The notes: generated by a model from the sequence alone, not told the origin. DNA of 34,139 nt from Candidatus Hodarchaeota archaeon (GCA_016839815.1 JAEOTM010000169.1:1-34139), one strand, 5' to 3'; positions 7,669 through 18,190 are shown, counted from the first letter of the stretch. Made by a program: numbers and translations.

Positions 7669-9975
7669 TTATAGATATCCTCTAATATCTAAAATATCCT
7701 TACGAGCAATTTCAGACTTACCCAGCAATTTCTTTTCGAGTTCTTCAAATTCTTTGACAATTTTCTCATTTGCACTAGGATGGATCCCGCGCTTGGCTTC
7801 TGTGAAATGTTTCTTAGTGATTTCCTGAACTTCCAGATCTTCCCTTAAAGCAATCATAACAGCTTCGCGGCATATAGCAGCAATATCAGCACCAACATAT
7901 CCCGTTAGATCCGTTGCAAAAGAATCAAGGTCGACATCTTTGGCTAAATTCATACCTTTCGTATGAATAGCGAAAATTTTTCTCCGACTTTCAATATCAG
8001 GAGGGGGAACGAGTAATAAACGATCAAATCTCCCAGGACGTAAAAGTGCGGGGTCTACCATATCAGGTCGATTACTAGCAGCTAACACCACTACATCCTG
8101 TAGACTCTCTAATCCATCTAATAATGAAAGGATTTGGTTTACTACACTTTCCATAACATGACTTCCCCCACTAAGAGCTCCTCTTCGTGGAGCAATCGCA
8201 TCAAGTTCATCTAAAAATATAATTGAAGGTGAAGCCTGCTTAGCTTTGCGGAATACTTCACGCACAGCTTTTTCACTTTCTCCAACCCATTTAGAAAGTA
8301 ATTCAGGACCTCGGATGGCAATAAAATTCGCCTGACTCTCTGTAGCGACAGCTTTCGCTAAAAGTGTCTTTCCAGTCCCAGGAGGGCCATAAAGAAGTAT
8401 ACCATGAGGGGGGTTGACTCCATGTTTGTTAAAGATTTCGGGATGATTAATAGGCCATTCTACTGCTTCTATCAATTGTTGTTTGACACTCTCCAGTCCC
8501 CCAACATCATCCCAATGAGTATTTGGAATTTCAAGTAGAACTTCTCTCATTGCGGAGGGTTCGGTAATTTTTAACGCTTCATCAAAATTTTCTTTGGATA
8601 CAACAAGAATGGAGAGAATTTCTGGTGTTAAAGGTTTATCGAAATCAATCTGAGGCAATATCTTTCGAAGAGTATGCATTGCTGCCTCTTTAGTAAGAGC
8701 AGCAATATCGGCACCAACAAAACCATGTGTTTTTGCTGCATATTCTTTTAAATCAACGTCTTGTGTAATAGGCATTCCCCGTGTATGAACAAGTAACACT
8801 TCATATCTTCCATGTCGATCAGGAACCCCGATTTCAATTTCTCTATCGAATCTTCCTGGTCTGCGTAATGCAGGATCTAATGCATTCGGGCGATTAGTAG
8901 CTCCGATTACAATAACTTTTCCTCTACTTTTCAAACCGTCCATAAGAGCAAGTAATTGAGCCACGACTCGTCGTTCTACTTCTCCAGTAACTTCCTCACG
9001 CTTAACGGCAATAGAATCGAGTTCATCTATGAAAATTATACTAGGTGCATCTTTTTCCGCCTGTTGGAATATCTCTCTAATTCGTTGTTCACTTTCTCCA
9101 TAGAATTTTGACATAATTTCGGGTCCAGCAATAGAAACGAAGTTAACGCCCGATTCATTGGCAACTGCTTTTGCTAACAAGGTTTTACCAGTTCCAGGAG
9201 GTCCATGAAGTAAGACACCTTTCGGAGGATCAATTCCCAATCTCTGGAATAACTCGGGATGCTTCATAGGAAGTTCAATCATTTCCCGAACACGCTTAAT
9301 TTCTTCCGAAAGTCCACCAATATCTTCATACGTTACTCTCGGTAACATTCGCAGATCCTTAGGAGCTTCTTCTATAATTTTAACCTCTGTACCCTCCCCA
9401 ATAATTATTATACCTTCAGGATCAGTGGCGACAACAACTACTTTGATTTCACCTAAACTAACTGGACTACTAGTGGTATTAAAAAATCTAGATATGAAAT
9501 CATCCATTCCAGCTCCAGTAGATGCACCTGTGGGAGGGATCTTTCGAATCTGCCCTGTTATGACCAATAAATCTCCCCGGGATATAGGACGATTTTGAAG
9601 ACGTTCTCTAATTATTTCTGATCGTACTAATAATCTTATTCTCTCTTCTGCGGGTGCTATCGTAATCCTTTTAGCAACTCGTTTTTCAATTGGTTTGACT
9701 GTGATTGTTTCACCCAGACTGGTTCCTACATTTCCTCGAATTAATCCATCCATTCTGATAATTCTTTTACCCCTATCTTCTCGTCTACCCGGGATAACTA
9801 ATGCTCCAGTCCTGCGCGCTCCAGCTCTTTCACTGGAAAGTTCAACAATATCACCAGTTTCTAAACCAAATTCACGCATGATTGCATAATCTATACGTAC
9901 CAATCCGCGTCCAACATCACTCTGATTAGCTTCCACTACTTTCAATGTCAGAGCCTTGCTATTATTATTTGACAT
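7669..9975 (-). CDS. cdc48: Cdc48/VCP-type AAA+ ATPase (two AAA domains)
   Basis: The 768-residue protein is a full-length archaeal Cdc48/p97. Residues 1-200 form the double-psi-barrel N domain. The first AAA domain carries Walker A Gly-Pro-Pro-Gly-Thr-Gly-Lys-Thr (258-265), Walker B Ile-Ile-Phe-Ile-Asp-Glu (313-318) and an arginine-finger segment near 371-378. The second has Walker A at 530-537 and Walker B at 585-590. It forms a hexamer that unfolds and extracts substrates, in archaea working with the proteasome. The C-terminus ends Gly-Tyr-Leu: the penultimate Tyr is proteasome-docking-like, but the preceding residue is not hydrophobic as in a true HbYX motif. Nothing looks truncated. A CinA-type gene lies upstream on the same strand, about 144 bases away. 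Confidence 0.95.
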   Translation of the reverse strand: MSNNNSKALTLKVVEANQSDVGRGLVRIDYAIMREFGLETGDIVELSSERAGARRTGALVIPGRREDRGKRIIRMDGLIRGNVGTSLGETITVKPIEKRVAKRITIAPAEERIRLLVRSEIIRERLQNRPISRGDLLVITGQIRKIPPTGASTGAGMDDFISRFFNTTSSPVSLGEIKVVVVATDPEGIIIIGEGTEVKIIEEAPKDLRMLPRVTYEDIGGLSEEIKRVREMIELPMKHPELFQRLGIDPPKGVLLHGPPGTGKTLLAKAVANESGVNFVSIAGPEIMSKFYGESEQRIREIFQQAEKDAPSIIFIDELDSIAVKREEVTGEVERRVVAQLLALMDGLKSRGKVIVIGATNRPNALDPALRRPGRFDREIEIGVPDRHGRYEVLLVHTRGMPITQDVDLKEYAAKTHGFVGADIAALTKEAAMHTLRKILPQIDFDKPLTPEILSILVVSKENFDEALKITEPSAMREVLLEIPNTHWDDVGGLESVKQQLIEAVEWPINHPEIFNKHGVNPPHGILLYGPPGTGKTLLAKAVATESQANFIAIRGPELLSKWVGESEKAVREVFRKAKQASPSIIFLDELDAIAPRRGALSGGSHVMESVVNQILSLLDGLESLQDVVVLAASNRPDMVDPALLRPGRFDRLLLVPPPDIESRRKIFAIHTKGMNLAKDVDLDSFATDLTGYVGADIAAICREAVMIALREDLEVQEITKKHFTEAKRGIHPSANEKIVKEFEELEKKLLGKSEIARKDILDIRGYL

Positions 9976-10119
9976 TTAGTACCCTCATGCCTGTACGGAC
10001 AATTTTCTGTGAGGAGTAAAGTCTGAGATCCTTTATATATTTAGATATATTAACACAAGAAAATTCATAGAAAATGAAGTTGCTCATATATAAGATAAAT
10101 AAGAATATCTATAATTGAT

Positions 10120-10938
10120 CTATTCAATATCTCCTTCCGAGATTATCCTAGATAGATAATCACTTGCTTTCATTACTAGCGATTTTGCGTCTTCAGGAGT
10201 TTTACCGTTAGCTGATATGATCAGTTGAATGTTTTCTTCTTCCTGATAGGACTTTGGAAGGGATTTTATCCATACATCAAACTTATCCCTTATTTTTAAT
10301 AAAAACGGAGCTAGTAAAGACTCATCTGTAAAAGCTGTGAAAACCTCTATTTCATAATAATATGCTTTCTCCTCTTGACTGATTGACTCTAGTTCTGGAA
10401 TGATGTTTTTAAACATCGATTTCATCTCTTTCGGAACACCTGGTAAACAATAGAGCTTAACATTATTGATCGGGTCATTATATATTATACCAGGTGCTGT
10501 TCCAACAGGATTATGGAGAGTTTGTGTACCTACTGGAAGATAAGCCATTTTTTCCCTAGCTGGGGTTATATCAGCTGTCTCAACAAGCCCTTGTGCGTAT
10601 AATTCTTTATAACGTTGAGTAACGATAGCTAAAGCATCTGAATTTAAGACAGTAGGAACATCTAATGCTTCAGCTAAGAATACTGCGGTTGAGTCATCCC
10701 AAGTTGGCCCTAATCCACCTGTTATTATTATAACACTGTAATTTCCATTAGATAAAGCGTTTTTAATCTCAAAGGAAACAATTTCTTTTAAATCGGGAAG
10801 AGTAATGATTTTTAGTATCGAAAATCCGATTTGAGTCATTTCTTTAGCAAGATAGTTTGCATTCGTGTTTATTGTTTGTCCTGAAAGTAATTCATTTCCT
10901 ATCGAGATTAGTAGAGCATTAGCTGTGCTATTAGTCAA
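10120..10938 (-). CDS. CinA N-terminal-type molybdopterin-binding-domain protein
   Basis: A 272-residue protein of the COG1058 (CinA N-terminal, MoCF_biosynth-like) family. It has Ser-Gly-Gln-Thr-Ile-Asn-Thr-Asn (19-26), the diagnostic Thr-Gly-Gly-Leu-Gly-Pro-Thr-Trp-Asp-Asp (about 73-82) and Pro-Val-Gly-Thr-Ala-Pro-Gly with Leu-Pro-Gly-Val-Pro-Lys-Glu-Met further on. It has no C-terminal CinA amidase domain, which fits the common archaeal form. Some relatives hydrolyse pyridine nucleotides or ADP-ribose; the specific substrate here cannot be told. It is the first gene of a reverse-strand pair with cdc48, and its start faces the coiled-coil gene across a roughly 250-base divergent promoter region. 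Confidence 0.85.
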   Translation of the reverse strand: MTNSTANALLISIGNELLSGQTINTNANYLAKEMTQIGFSILKIITLPDLKEIVSFEIKNALSNGNYSVIIITGGLGPTWDDSTAVFLAEALDVPTVLNSDALAIVTQRYKELYAQGLVETADITPAREKMAYLPVGTQTLHNPVGTAPGIIYNDPINNVKLYCLPGVPKEMKSMFKNIIPELESISQEEKAYYYEIEVFTAFTDESLLAPFLLKIRDKFDVWIKSLPKSYQEEENIQLIISANGKTPEDAKSLVMKASDYLSRIISEGDIE

Positions 10939-11069
10939 TTATTTTCACCTTCAGATCAAGCCTTTACTTACCTGAATATTCTCAAGTCCGTATGAGCTGT
11001 AAGAAAGTTTCTTAATATTATTGAAAGAATTAACCGAGTTAAAAGTGTCTTAACTTGTTTTCATTCAGG

Positions 11070-11077
11070 TTATAAAA
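11070..11077 (+). promoter_or_regulatory. Candidate TATA box for the coiled-coil/CetZ-like operon
   Basis: A TTATAAAA element lies in the AT-rich divergent region between the CinA-type gene and the coiled-coil gene, about 115 bases upstream of ATG 11193. It matches the archaeal TATA consensus and would give a start roughly 25 bases further on, leaving a leader of about 90 bases. A second TTATATTTT at about 11108 is an alternative. No factor-B recognition element was convincingly seen. Confidence 0.35.
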
Positions 11078-11192
11078 ACTAGCCATTCTGTTCTTTTTGA
11101 ATGGAAAGTTATATTTTGACAATAATATTTTATTATTTAAGAACCTCCCAGCATAGAAATAATCAAAGGAGACTAGGTTCTAAATTTCTGGA

Positions 11193-14100
11193 ATGTTGAA
11201 TATCATGTCGTCGGAAGCATCAGAAGATTCTCTTGTATCTAAAAAAGATCTTCATGAATTGGGTGTTGTAGCAACAGAATTACGATCAATTGATCCCACA
11301 GTGCAGGTAATTTCGTCTTTAAACGAATCACAAAAATTAATTACACAGATTCAAAAACTAGAGAAAGATTTAACCACAGCAGGGTTCTTTAAGAAAAGAG
11401 GACTGAGTAAATCTCTCTCTCAGAAGAAAAACCAGTATAACAAAACTACAGAGAAGCTTTTGAATACAGTACTCGCAGGTTTTCGACGGATATACTTTGA
11501 TCTTGCGAAGAATATCAAAGAGATTGCTAAATTCGTACCTCAAGAGACCGAGGGTATAAAGAATATCCAAATTCCAAGTTTAGAAACAGCACTCGTTCTG
11601 AAATTTAGTAATTCAGTTTTAGCAATATATAATAAGGTAGCTGAAGTTCTCAAAGGGAAAAATATCTCCACATTGTTGTTTAATCGAGAAATCATAGAAT
11701 TATATGGAAAATTTGTAAATTTTGATGAAGAAAAGATCCGTATATCAAGTCAAACATCGAAAGCAAGTATCCATGTAATGACCATCTCAGACTTATTAGA
11801 ACTGTATAACAACTTAGAAGCAGAAAATGCTTATTTAAAACAGAGAAGGAAGGGAACAGAAGGGAAAATCCAAGCTGAAATTGTTCGTCTGGCATCAACA
11901 TTGCATCAACATCTTGGTACCATTTCTTCAATTGGTATACAACTCTCGAGTAATATTGAAACACTTCAATTGAATTTACAAGAAATTCAGAGTAATGCAG
12001 ATACAAGTACGTCAGTAGAAAAACTTATTGAGTTAGAAAAAAGAATTAGCAGTTTAAGAAACGAATTCATAAACTCTCTGCGTACCTATGAGATATCATT
12101 GAAAACAGAAACCGAGGATCAGATCGGACGGATAATTCAACTAATTGGTGATGATGAAATTGACCCTTCTATAGTTTCTGCACCACATATTGATGTTTCC
12201 GCCTCTGAAATACCTGTGATCATTCAAGATATTGAAAAAATACGTTCGTGGCATTCAAAATTAATCATTGCGCTGAAAAAACTTGTAAGTACTGCTGAGC
12301 TAATTAATGCGGCAAAAACTATGCAAGTAATGAAATTTCCTATTCCTGATGATTTTTTTAAAGATGTTAAAGCAATTGAGAAAGAGACTGAGAAAGCAAA
12401 CGAGCTTCAGATATGGGTGGAATTAGTAAAACAATATTATGATTTTAGATTTACACTTGCAGCAGAATGTCAGAGTTATTTCTTCAAAATGCTGGAAAAT
12501 CCTCACATTCAAGAAGCTATTAGTTTAACTGATGGGCCTCCGATTCCAACAGTAAAAGATTTTGAATCTCTTTCTCCAGGAGAATTAGTTGCAAAAGCTA
12601 GAGAAATTAAAGACTGGGAAGCTCGTCTAGTTGCCTATTTTTCGAAACCCGCTCAACAAAATATACGTCAGAATTTAATAAGTCTTTATGACACTCGTGA
12701 TAGTCTAAAAGACTTAATTTCTGACGATTTGAAAGAAGAAATAGATCGCTTACGTGATTATAAGAGCGAAGAGGAAAAAGAAGTAAAGGATTTGGTTAAA
12801 GAAATTGATTATCTAAACCAATTATCTTCCAACCTCCGACGAGAGATTTGGGTTGCAATTGACGGTGAGATTCATCCAATCGCCAACCATATTACTACAT
12901 TGGAAACTATTCCACCCAAACTCAAAGTACATGTTCCAAAATTGGAATTAGACGATTTAAAATCGATTAGAGAAGAAATAGAAATATCAACTCAGGATAA
13001 AGTCAAGAACTTGCTTGATGAATATGAAAAGATCACGATCTGGAAATATAAAGTATCGACCCGTATTCGTGAGAATATTAAAGGTATTTCATTTCCTTTG
13101 ATCCCCATAGAGACACGATTTGATTTAAGAGAAAAACGAAATGAAATTGTGAAATTGATCGATAGTCATGCTGAGATCGGAAATACTGAAGCGATAGTTA
13201 GAGAATATATTTCATTTTTAGAAACAATTGAGGAAATGAAGGTAGAGATTCTAGTAGAGATTAAAAATCAAATTGATGGATTAGAAGCCGTTGATAAACG
13301 ATTATTTAGACTGATGAAAACTGGAACTAGCAGTGTGAGCTATAGTTCAGAAAATGATCTTGAGAATTTAGATTACTCAGAGGCATTAACAGAATATTGG
13401 CAATTACTGTCATTCATTGATAGAAAGATATCCACACTTGTTGAATTAATGAATCGTGAAATTTCATCACATATGCAAGATTATTCTAAGTTACCACCTC
13501 AATATGCCACATTTTTTGAGGAACCTCTTGAGCTAATGAAAACAAAACTAGAAGAAATAAAAACTCACAAAGACGTTGTCAGATTAGTTGATAGTTATGA
13601 GAGTTACAGTCTTGAGAGTATGCAATTAGCAAAAGATTCACTAACGAAATTACATCAGAATCTGTATAATTGGTTGAGAGTCAGTCTTCCTCGAATTCAT
13701 GAAATCTCACCATTAAGCGATAGCGTTTTCGCAGCAGAGCAAAAAATCTATAACTTTCAACCAGAAGAAGTCTCACATGAAAGATTAGCACACAATTTAC
13801 GAGAATTGATTTACTTCTACGATACAGAAATTGTTGCTGTTCTTCTATCACATGGAGTGTCAGAATCACGACAAGTTCTTAAAGATGTTAATGACCTCAA
13901 AGACGTCGGTATTAACATTCTGGAGTACGTTGCAGGTTATATCGAAGTTTTTTCACAGGTAATAGTAAAACATCAAGATGATGTTCATCTAAGAGAGATT
14001 ACTGAGGTCTTCGTAGAAATTGATAAGTTACAAAACGATAATAATGCCTGCAACGCAATACGTACGACTGGTGAAAGATATATAGCCGAAATACAGGACA

Positions 14101-14714
14101 CTATTGAATATTTATTTAACTCTTTTCAGATTGATTTACGTTCAGAAGATCGAATTGACTTTGCATATTTAAGTGAATTCCAACGTATAGCTACCACTAA
14201 TCACGTTCATCATTTGACTCAGGCAATTATTAGATTGAGCCAGGTTCGAGCTGTAGTCGTTCAATTAATGAAAGTAATTGAGAAAGATCGGAATGCGAAC
14301 TTACAGACTAAGCTAGGAACATTAGACTATTATTCAAACATTCAAGAGGTCTTCAAAAAGTACTCTGATGAGGCATCAAAGAAAATATATCCTTTATCCA
14401 AATTGGTGGAAGATCGCGCCGAATTTATGAATTCACACGATTTAAGATTTTTATTAGATATGTTCCCAAAAATTGAAAGTCAACGAATGGAATGGGAGAG
14501 AGTATCAATTCAGTTGAATCGTTGGCATAGTGCTTTTCGGATGTTTAGAGCTCGATACTTGCCTGCAGAGAACCAAGAGGAGAATAAGAGGCAATTCAAG
14601 GAGATTTCAAAGAGAATCATGGATACTTATCCCCGAAATAAAGTAATCGGTGCATATTTATCTTTAGTAATGAAATTATTTATTGAAATTAAATCTGGTA
14701 TGGAACTAGAATAA
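11193..14714 (+). CDS. Giant coiled-coil protein, 1173 residues, linked to CetZ-like gene
   Basis: Almost the entire protein is predicted helical, with charged Glu/Lys/Arg and Leu/Ile heptad-like spacing in many segments, including the first 100 residues and about 180-320, 500-530 and 580-700. It has no signal peptide, membrane segment, Walker motif or zinc site. Its make-up is like spectrin, SMC-arm or cytoskeletal linker proteins rather than an enzyme. Two in-frame ATGs (11193 and 11205) are possible starts; AAGGAGA at about 11165 is rather far upstream. The stop precedes the CetZ-like GTPase ATG by 14 bases, with GAGGA between, so the two are co-expressed and possibly partners. I do not recognise the family; the partner role is inference from context. 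Confidence 0.75.
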   Translation: MLNIMSSEASEDSLVSKKDLHELGVVATELRSIDPTVQVISSLNESQKLITQIQKLEKDLTTAGFFKKRGLSKSLSQKKNQYNKTTEKLLNTVLAGFRRIYFDLAKNIKEIAKFVPQETEGIKNIQIPSLETALVLKFSNSVLAIYNKVAEVLKGKNISTLLFNREIIELYGKFVNFDEEKIRISSQTSKASIHVMTISDLLELYNNLEAENAYLKQRRKGTEGKIQAEIVRLASTLHQHLGTISSIGIQLSSNIETLQLNLQEIQSNADTSTSVEKLIELEKRISSLRNEFINSLRTYEISLKTETEDQIGRIIQLIGDDEIDPSIVSAPHIDVSASEIPVIIQDIEKIRSWHSKLIIALKKLVSTAELINAAKTMQVMKFPIPDDFFKDVKAIEKETEKANELQIWVELVKQYYDFRFTLAAECQSYFFKMLENPHIQEAISLTDGPPIPTVKDFESLSPGELVAKAREIKDWEARLVAYFSKPAQQNIRQNLISLYDTRDSLKDLISDDLKEEIDRLRDYKSEEEKEVKDLVKEIDYLNQLSSNLRREIWVAIDGEIHPIANHITTLETIPPKLKVHVPKLELDDLKSIREEIEISTQDKVKNLLDEYEKITIWKYKVSTRIRENIKGISFPLIPIETRFDLREKRNEIVKLIDSHAEIGNTEAIVREYISFLETIEEMKVEILVEIKNQIDGLEAVDKRLFRLMKTGTSSVSYSSENDLENLDYSEALTEYWQLLSFIDRKISTLVELMNREISSHMQDYSKLPPQYATFFEEPLELMKTKLEEIKTHKDVVRLVDSYESYSLESMQLAKDSLTKLHQNLYNWLRVSLPRIHEISPLSDSVFAAEQKIYNFQPEEVSHERLAHNLRELIYFYDTEIVAVLLSHGVSESRQVLKDVNDLKDVGINILEYVAGYIEVFSQVIVKHQDDVHLREITEVFVEIDKLQNDNNACNAIRTTGERYIAEIQDTIEYLFNSFQIDLRSEDRIDFAYLSEFQRIATTNHVHHLTQAIIRLSQVRAVVVQLMKVIEKDRNANLQTKLGTLDYYSNIQEVFKKYSDEASKKIYPLSKLVEDRAEFMNSHDLRFLLDMFPKIESQRMEWERVSIQLNRWHSAFRMFRARYLPAENQEENKRQFKEISKRIMDTYPRNKVIGAYLSLVMKLFIEIKSGMELE

Positions 14715-14728
14715 GAGGAAGATCAGAT

Positions 14729-16099
14729 ATGACAATGGAAGAAACAGAAAGCGAAATATTCGCTATAGGAATCGGAGAATGCGGTAGCAATCTTGTAGGC
14801 AGTTATCTTGCGAAATCTAAAAAGGGGGAACTTCCCCAAAGGATTCGTGAATATCTTGTCATGAATACCGATCGGGGAGATTTATTAAAAGCACGAAAGA
14901 AATATTCAATATCATCTAAACGAACTTTACTCTATTCAGATGCAGAAATAGGGGTTGGTGGAAAGTTCTCTGCTGGTTATGAGTCAGTCATTAACTCTGA
15001 AGATATTATCTTAAATCAGTTACAAGCATTGGGGTACGAAGGGATTAGTGGATTTTGTATCTTTACAAGTTTTGGAGGAGGAACTGGCTGTGGAGGTACT
15101 CCAGCCTTAATTCGATTATTGCGCAAAAGATTCGCGGAACAAGAGAAGCGAAAAATCTTCATTTATGTCTTTGGAGTTTTACCATTCGTAAATCAGTCTT
15201 CAGAAGCTGTGAATAGTGTATGGGCTTTATCCAAACTCCTTCGATTACAATTAGAAGAGGGAAACATGGGTCCAGATCTGATACTTCTTCTTTCAAATAA
15301 TACTATGTTGAGTCGCGTGCTAAGTATGCAAAGAGGAGAAGCAGCTGATTTGATCTCACGAGAAAAAGGACTTGATTTGACAGCTTTAGATAGTAATGTT
15401 ACGCGGCCAAATGTATTAGGCCAAACTGAAGCACCTCTTCCTGTTCAAATGGAAGAAGCATTTGTCGAACTGATTAATCCCTTAGCTCTCGAATCAATTG
15501 CAGAGATGTTATCACCTGGAGTTCCAGAACTAGGAAAAGAAGTTCTACCAACCACTGATATCGGAGATTTTGCGCTTAAATTGGATAGTGTTGTTGTACC
15601 AGCCATGTTCGATGATTTATCAATCTTTCCTGAAGTAGGTGATGTAGGGAATCAATTGGGAGCTGCGGTTGAGTATACTGCTGCTCATTGCAGTTTAACT
15701 AATATGGGAACAAACCCCGCAGCTTCATCAGTGTTTTCGGTATTAAGTGGACCTAAAGAAATCGCACGAGTTGAATATGATCCTCTGTTGAAAAAAGCGC
15801 TCAGTCCATTTTTAGCCAAGGGGGCAAGTATATCTCCCACTTATTGTGCATACGATGATGAAAAAGCACGAGCTTCTCTTTTATTATTATTTGGTCTTCC
15901 AAGGATACCAGAATTATACGATATATTGGAAGAGGCAAAATCCCTTATACGTTTACATAGTGGCGATTCAGAATTAAAACAGCACTGGTTTAAACGTTCA
16001 AAAGGTACAACAAAAGAAGAATTAGAAAATGCTGTAAACGATCTTGAAAAATTATTTGGTTATTATATTACTCCCGACCAAAACCAGGCAGGTAAATGA
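14729..16099 (+). CDS. Divergent tubulin/FtsZ superfamily GTPase, CetZ-like
   Basis: The 456-residue protein has the superfamily landmarks. These are an N-terminal glycine-rich loop (Gly-Ile-Gly-Glu-Cys-Gly-Ser-Asn, 14-21), Asn-Thr-Asp (46-48), Gly-Val-Gly-Gly-Lys (75-79) and the tubulin signature Gly-Gly-Gly-Thr-Gly-Cys-Gly-Gly (116-123). Then come a Phe-Gly-Val-Leu-Pro strand end (148-152) and Glu-Ala-Val-Asn (159-162) before a long helix. This order resembles CetZ more than canonical FtsZ. A Thr-Thr-Asp-Ile-Gly-Asp-Phe stretch (275-281) may be the T7 catalytic loop, with Thr replacing Asn. It lies about 160 residues after the signature instead of about 105, suggesting an insertion near 195-240. 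CetZ proteins act in cell shape and motility in haloarchaea. Its flanks are long coiled-coil genes. Superfamily call is firm; subfamily and function are not. Confidence 0.85.
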   Translation: MTMEETESEIFAIGIGECGSNLVGSYLAKSKKGELPQRIREYLVMNTDRGDLLKARKKYSISSKRTLLYSDAEIGVGGKFSAGYESVINSEDIILNQLQALGYEGISGFCIFTSFGGGTGCGGTPALIRLLRKRFAEQEKRKIFIYVFGVLPFVNQSSEAVNSVWALSKLLRLQLEEGNMGPDLILLLSNNTMLSRVLSMQRGEAADLISREKGLDLTALDSNVTRPNVLGQTEAPLPVQMEEAFVELINPLALESIAEMLSPGVPELGKEVLPTTDIGDFALKLDSVVVPAMFDDLSIFPEVGDVGNQLGAAVEYTAAHCSLTNMGTNPAASSVFSVLSGPKEIARVEYDPLLKKALSPFLAKGASISPTYCAYDDEKARASLLLLFGLPRIPELYDILEEAKSLIRLHSGDSELKQHWFKRSKGTTKEELENAVNDLEKLFGYYITPDQNQAGK

Positions 16100-16143
16100 T
16101 TTAGATCCTTTGGTTAAGCAGGTAAAGAGGTAGTTTTATCACT

Positions 16144-17151
16144 ATGAATTTTAATGAAGATCAAGACCCGTTAAAAAATCCTTCTCCTAATCAGAGTACT
16201 CTTAGATTGTTAGAAGGTAAATTAGACTTCCTAATTAATTTAAATTTAACAAGTATGAATTTAATTATTGCTCTCTGTTCAAATATTAACGAGAGAGATA
16301 GGATTCCTGAGGGATTACGCAACGAGCTAAAAGCAATTCATTCTGCTTTACCTAATTTGTTAACCCTAAAGGAGACTAGGCCTGTTTTCATGAATCTTGT
16401 TGAATCATTAGACTCTAAGCTAATGGAAATCATTGGAACTTCTGCTTCTAATGAAGCTAGAGAACAAATTGATGATAGTCCAATTTTAAGAACCAGTAAT
16501 AAAGAAGTGATTAAAGGTTTCAATAGGTATGAGAGTTTGATTGATAAATGGGGAATAATTGAATCCATTGAATCATTAATGAATTCTTACGCCAATCTAT
16601 CAAACTTAGCATTCCCTACTTACTATCTTCATGGATGCAAAGAAATCCAGCGATATACCTTAACCCAAGAAATCCCAAATCCAAATTCCCATGAAATAAT
16701 TCAATTTCCATGTTTAAAAATTCGAGATTTAATTTTCAAACTGCTACGAGAAGCCCCAGCAGCGCGATTATTGCAGAATTTGAGAAAAATGTTTCCATTA
16801 CAAAATAAAATAGAAATAAGTACTGTAGAGGAATCAACTATTCACGAAATTGTGGAAAAGTATATTACGAGCACTTCGGATTTTCTCAATGGAAAACGAA
16901 CCCTTTCAGATACTGTACGCATAAGTTCTTCAGTTCTCCAGCAATATAATCTTGGACCTGGAGATTTGGAATCGAGAATCCCAAATGTGTCTTTTTCTGT
17001 TGTTAAAGATATCCAAAAAGAATTTCAACTTGCAAGAGGTAATGATTTCAGACAATTTATTTATTCAGAAACAATAGTACTGATTCATCGATTGAATGAT
17101 GCTATTCTGAATAATGATAGGTTTATTGTGCTATTACGGAGACTTAAATAA
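16144..17151 (+). CDS. Unknown helical protein in the CetZ-like operon
   Basis: A 335-residue protein starting with ATG 16144, 44 bases after the CetZ-like gene and preceded by AAAGAGG, a fair ribosome-binding site. The N-terminal 20 residues are polar and disordered, then come long helices (about 18-55 and 60-100). The middle (about 120-220) is mixed and contains a Phe-Pro-Thr-Tyr-Tyr-Leu-His-Gly-Cys segment and a Gln-Phe-Pro-Cys turn; the end is helical. There is no membrane segment, catalytic motif or zinc site. I do not recognise it. Its position makes it a candidate partner of the GTPase. Confidence 0.65.
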   Translation: MNFNEDQDPLKNPSPNQSTLRLLEGKLDFLINLNLTSMNLIIALCSNINERDRIPEGLRNELKAIHSALPNLLTLKETRPVFMNLVESLDSKLMEIIGTSASNEAREQIDDSPILRTSNKEVIKGFNRYESLIDKWGIIESIESLMNSYANLSNLAFPTYYLHGCKEIQRYTLTQEIPNPNSHEIIQFPCLKIRDLIFKLLREAPAARLLQNLRKMFPLQNKIEISTVEESTIHEIVEKYITSTSDFLNGKRTLSDTVRISSSVLQQYNLGPGDLESRIPNVSFSVVKDIQKEFQLARGNDFRQFIYSETIVLIHRLNDAILNNDRFIVLLRRLK

Positions 17152-17307
17152 TCCTCCAACCCTCTTTTCTTATCTCACGTATAAGTATCACTTTATATAA
17201 TTAGGGAAATATTGGTAAAAATAGAAAGCTTCTTGTAGATCCACCTTTAGTAAAATAATCAAATCCTGTCACCTTAAAATAGTGAGATAGAAGAGTGAAG
17301 TGAGAAC

Positions 17308-18186
17308 TTGGGAATCGAAGATAGCCTGAAACAAATTTATGATGTAAATGTAAAAATCTATCAAATGCTTCAACAGAGTCAGGATATTTCACAAATCCGA
17401 CAAGAGCTTGAAAGCTCAATTCGCAATTTTTCTGATGTTGCTATACAAATAGATGCTAAATTTCAAGAAAGTGCTCGAACGATCATTCGTCACGTTCAGG
17501 AATCATATGAGGGACTTAATCCTGAGATTCTTGCTTCGATAGCACAACTTCCTCCTGTTCTCGGTACATTGGAATCAACATTGAATGAGATAGAGACTAT
17601 CTTCAAAACTACTCAAGTAAAAATCGAAGAAGATTTGAATAAAATTAAAGCAGGATACGTTGATGACGTTGTGGGACGGATGAAAGATTTATCAGCAAAT
17701 TTAACTGGAATGATCCAAGTTTCTACAGAGAATACGCGTAATCAATATGCTGCAAGCATCGATAGCTTTGTATCAGTTTCAGATGACTTGAAAACAATGG
17801 AAAGTCATCTAAATTCTTTAATTGAGAACCAAACTGATCAACTAGCCACCGTTGCTGATCTACGTGATCGTGTAAGTGCGATAATTCAAGTAGAACTTGC
17901 TTCTTTACGTGATCATATCAATATTAATCTCGAGAATTCTGTGAATGAACTTAAAACATCCGTTACCGAGCGTTTAATGGTACAAGATGGCACTATTCAG
18001 AGATTATCTCAATCCGTTGATAAATTGAATGAATCAGTTTCTAGTTTACCTGAAGTGATTAAAGGAGAGATCAATCTAGCGGTGGATACGAAATTGATTA
18101 GTACAATTGAAAAAATGGAAAAAGAGAACAGAAAAACCACAGCTCTTGTTGTAAATTTAATAAGAAAACTACAAGAAGATTCTTGA
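17308..18186 (+). CDS. Coiled-coil protein downstream of CetZ-like operon
   Basis: The 292-residue protein starts with TTG preceded by a GAAGTGA-like site. It is helical throughout: repeated Leu/Ile/Val positions with Ser, Gln, Asp and Glu between them (about 10-45, 85-135 and 165-260), like a parallel coiled coil or a methyl-accepting-chemotaxis-like stalk without its membrane and signalling parts. There is no membrane segment; the C-terminal 25 residues hold a basic/acidic helix. It is 156 bases after the preceding gene, so may have its own promoter. The stop lies 4 bases from the convergent longin-like gene. Function unknown; a filament-associated or scaffold role is inference from composition and neighbours. 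Confidence 0.65.
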   Translation: MGIEDSLKQIYDVNVKIYQMLQQSQDISQIRQELESSIRNFSDVAIQIDAKFQESARTIIRHVQESYEGLNPEILASIAQLPPVLGTLESTLNEIETIFKTTQVKIEEDLNKIKAGYVDDVVGRMKDLSANLTGMIQVSTENTRNQYAASIDSFVSVSDDLKTMESHLNSLIENQTDQLATVADLRDRVSAIIQVELASLRDHININLENSVNELKTSVTERLMVQDGTIQRLSQSVDKLNESVSSLPEVIKGEINLAVDTKLISTIEKMEKENRKTTALVVNLIRKLQEDS

Positions 18187-18190
18187 CGCT

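Noticed and set aside
9695..9889. Forward frame opposite the Cdc48 N domain
   Set aside because: It is antisense to a firmly identified gene and reads as reverse-complement codons of it.
9850..10119. HbYX proteasome-docking tail on Cdc48
   Set aside because: The protein ends Gly-Tyr-Leu; the residue before Tyr is Gly, so it does not meet the motif. The tail itself is at the other end of the gene, near 7669.
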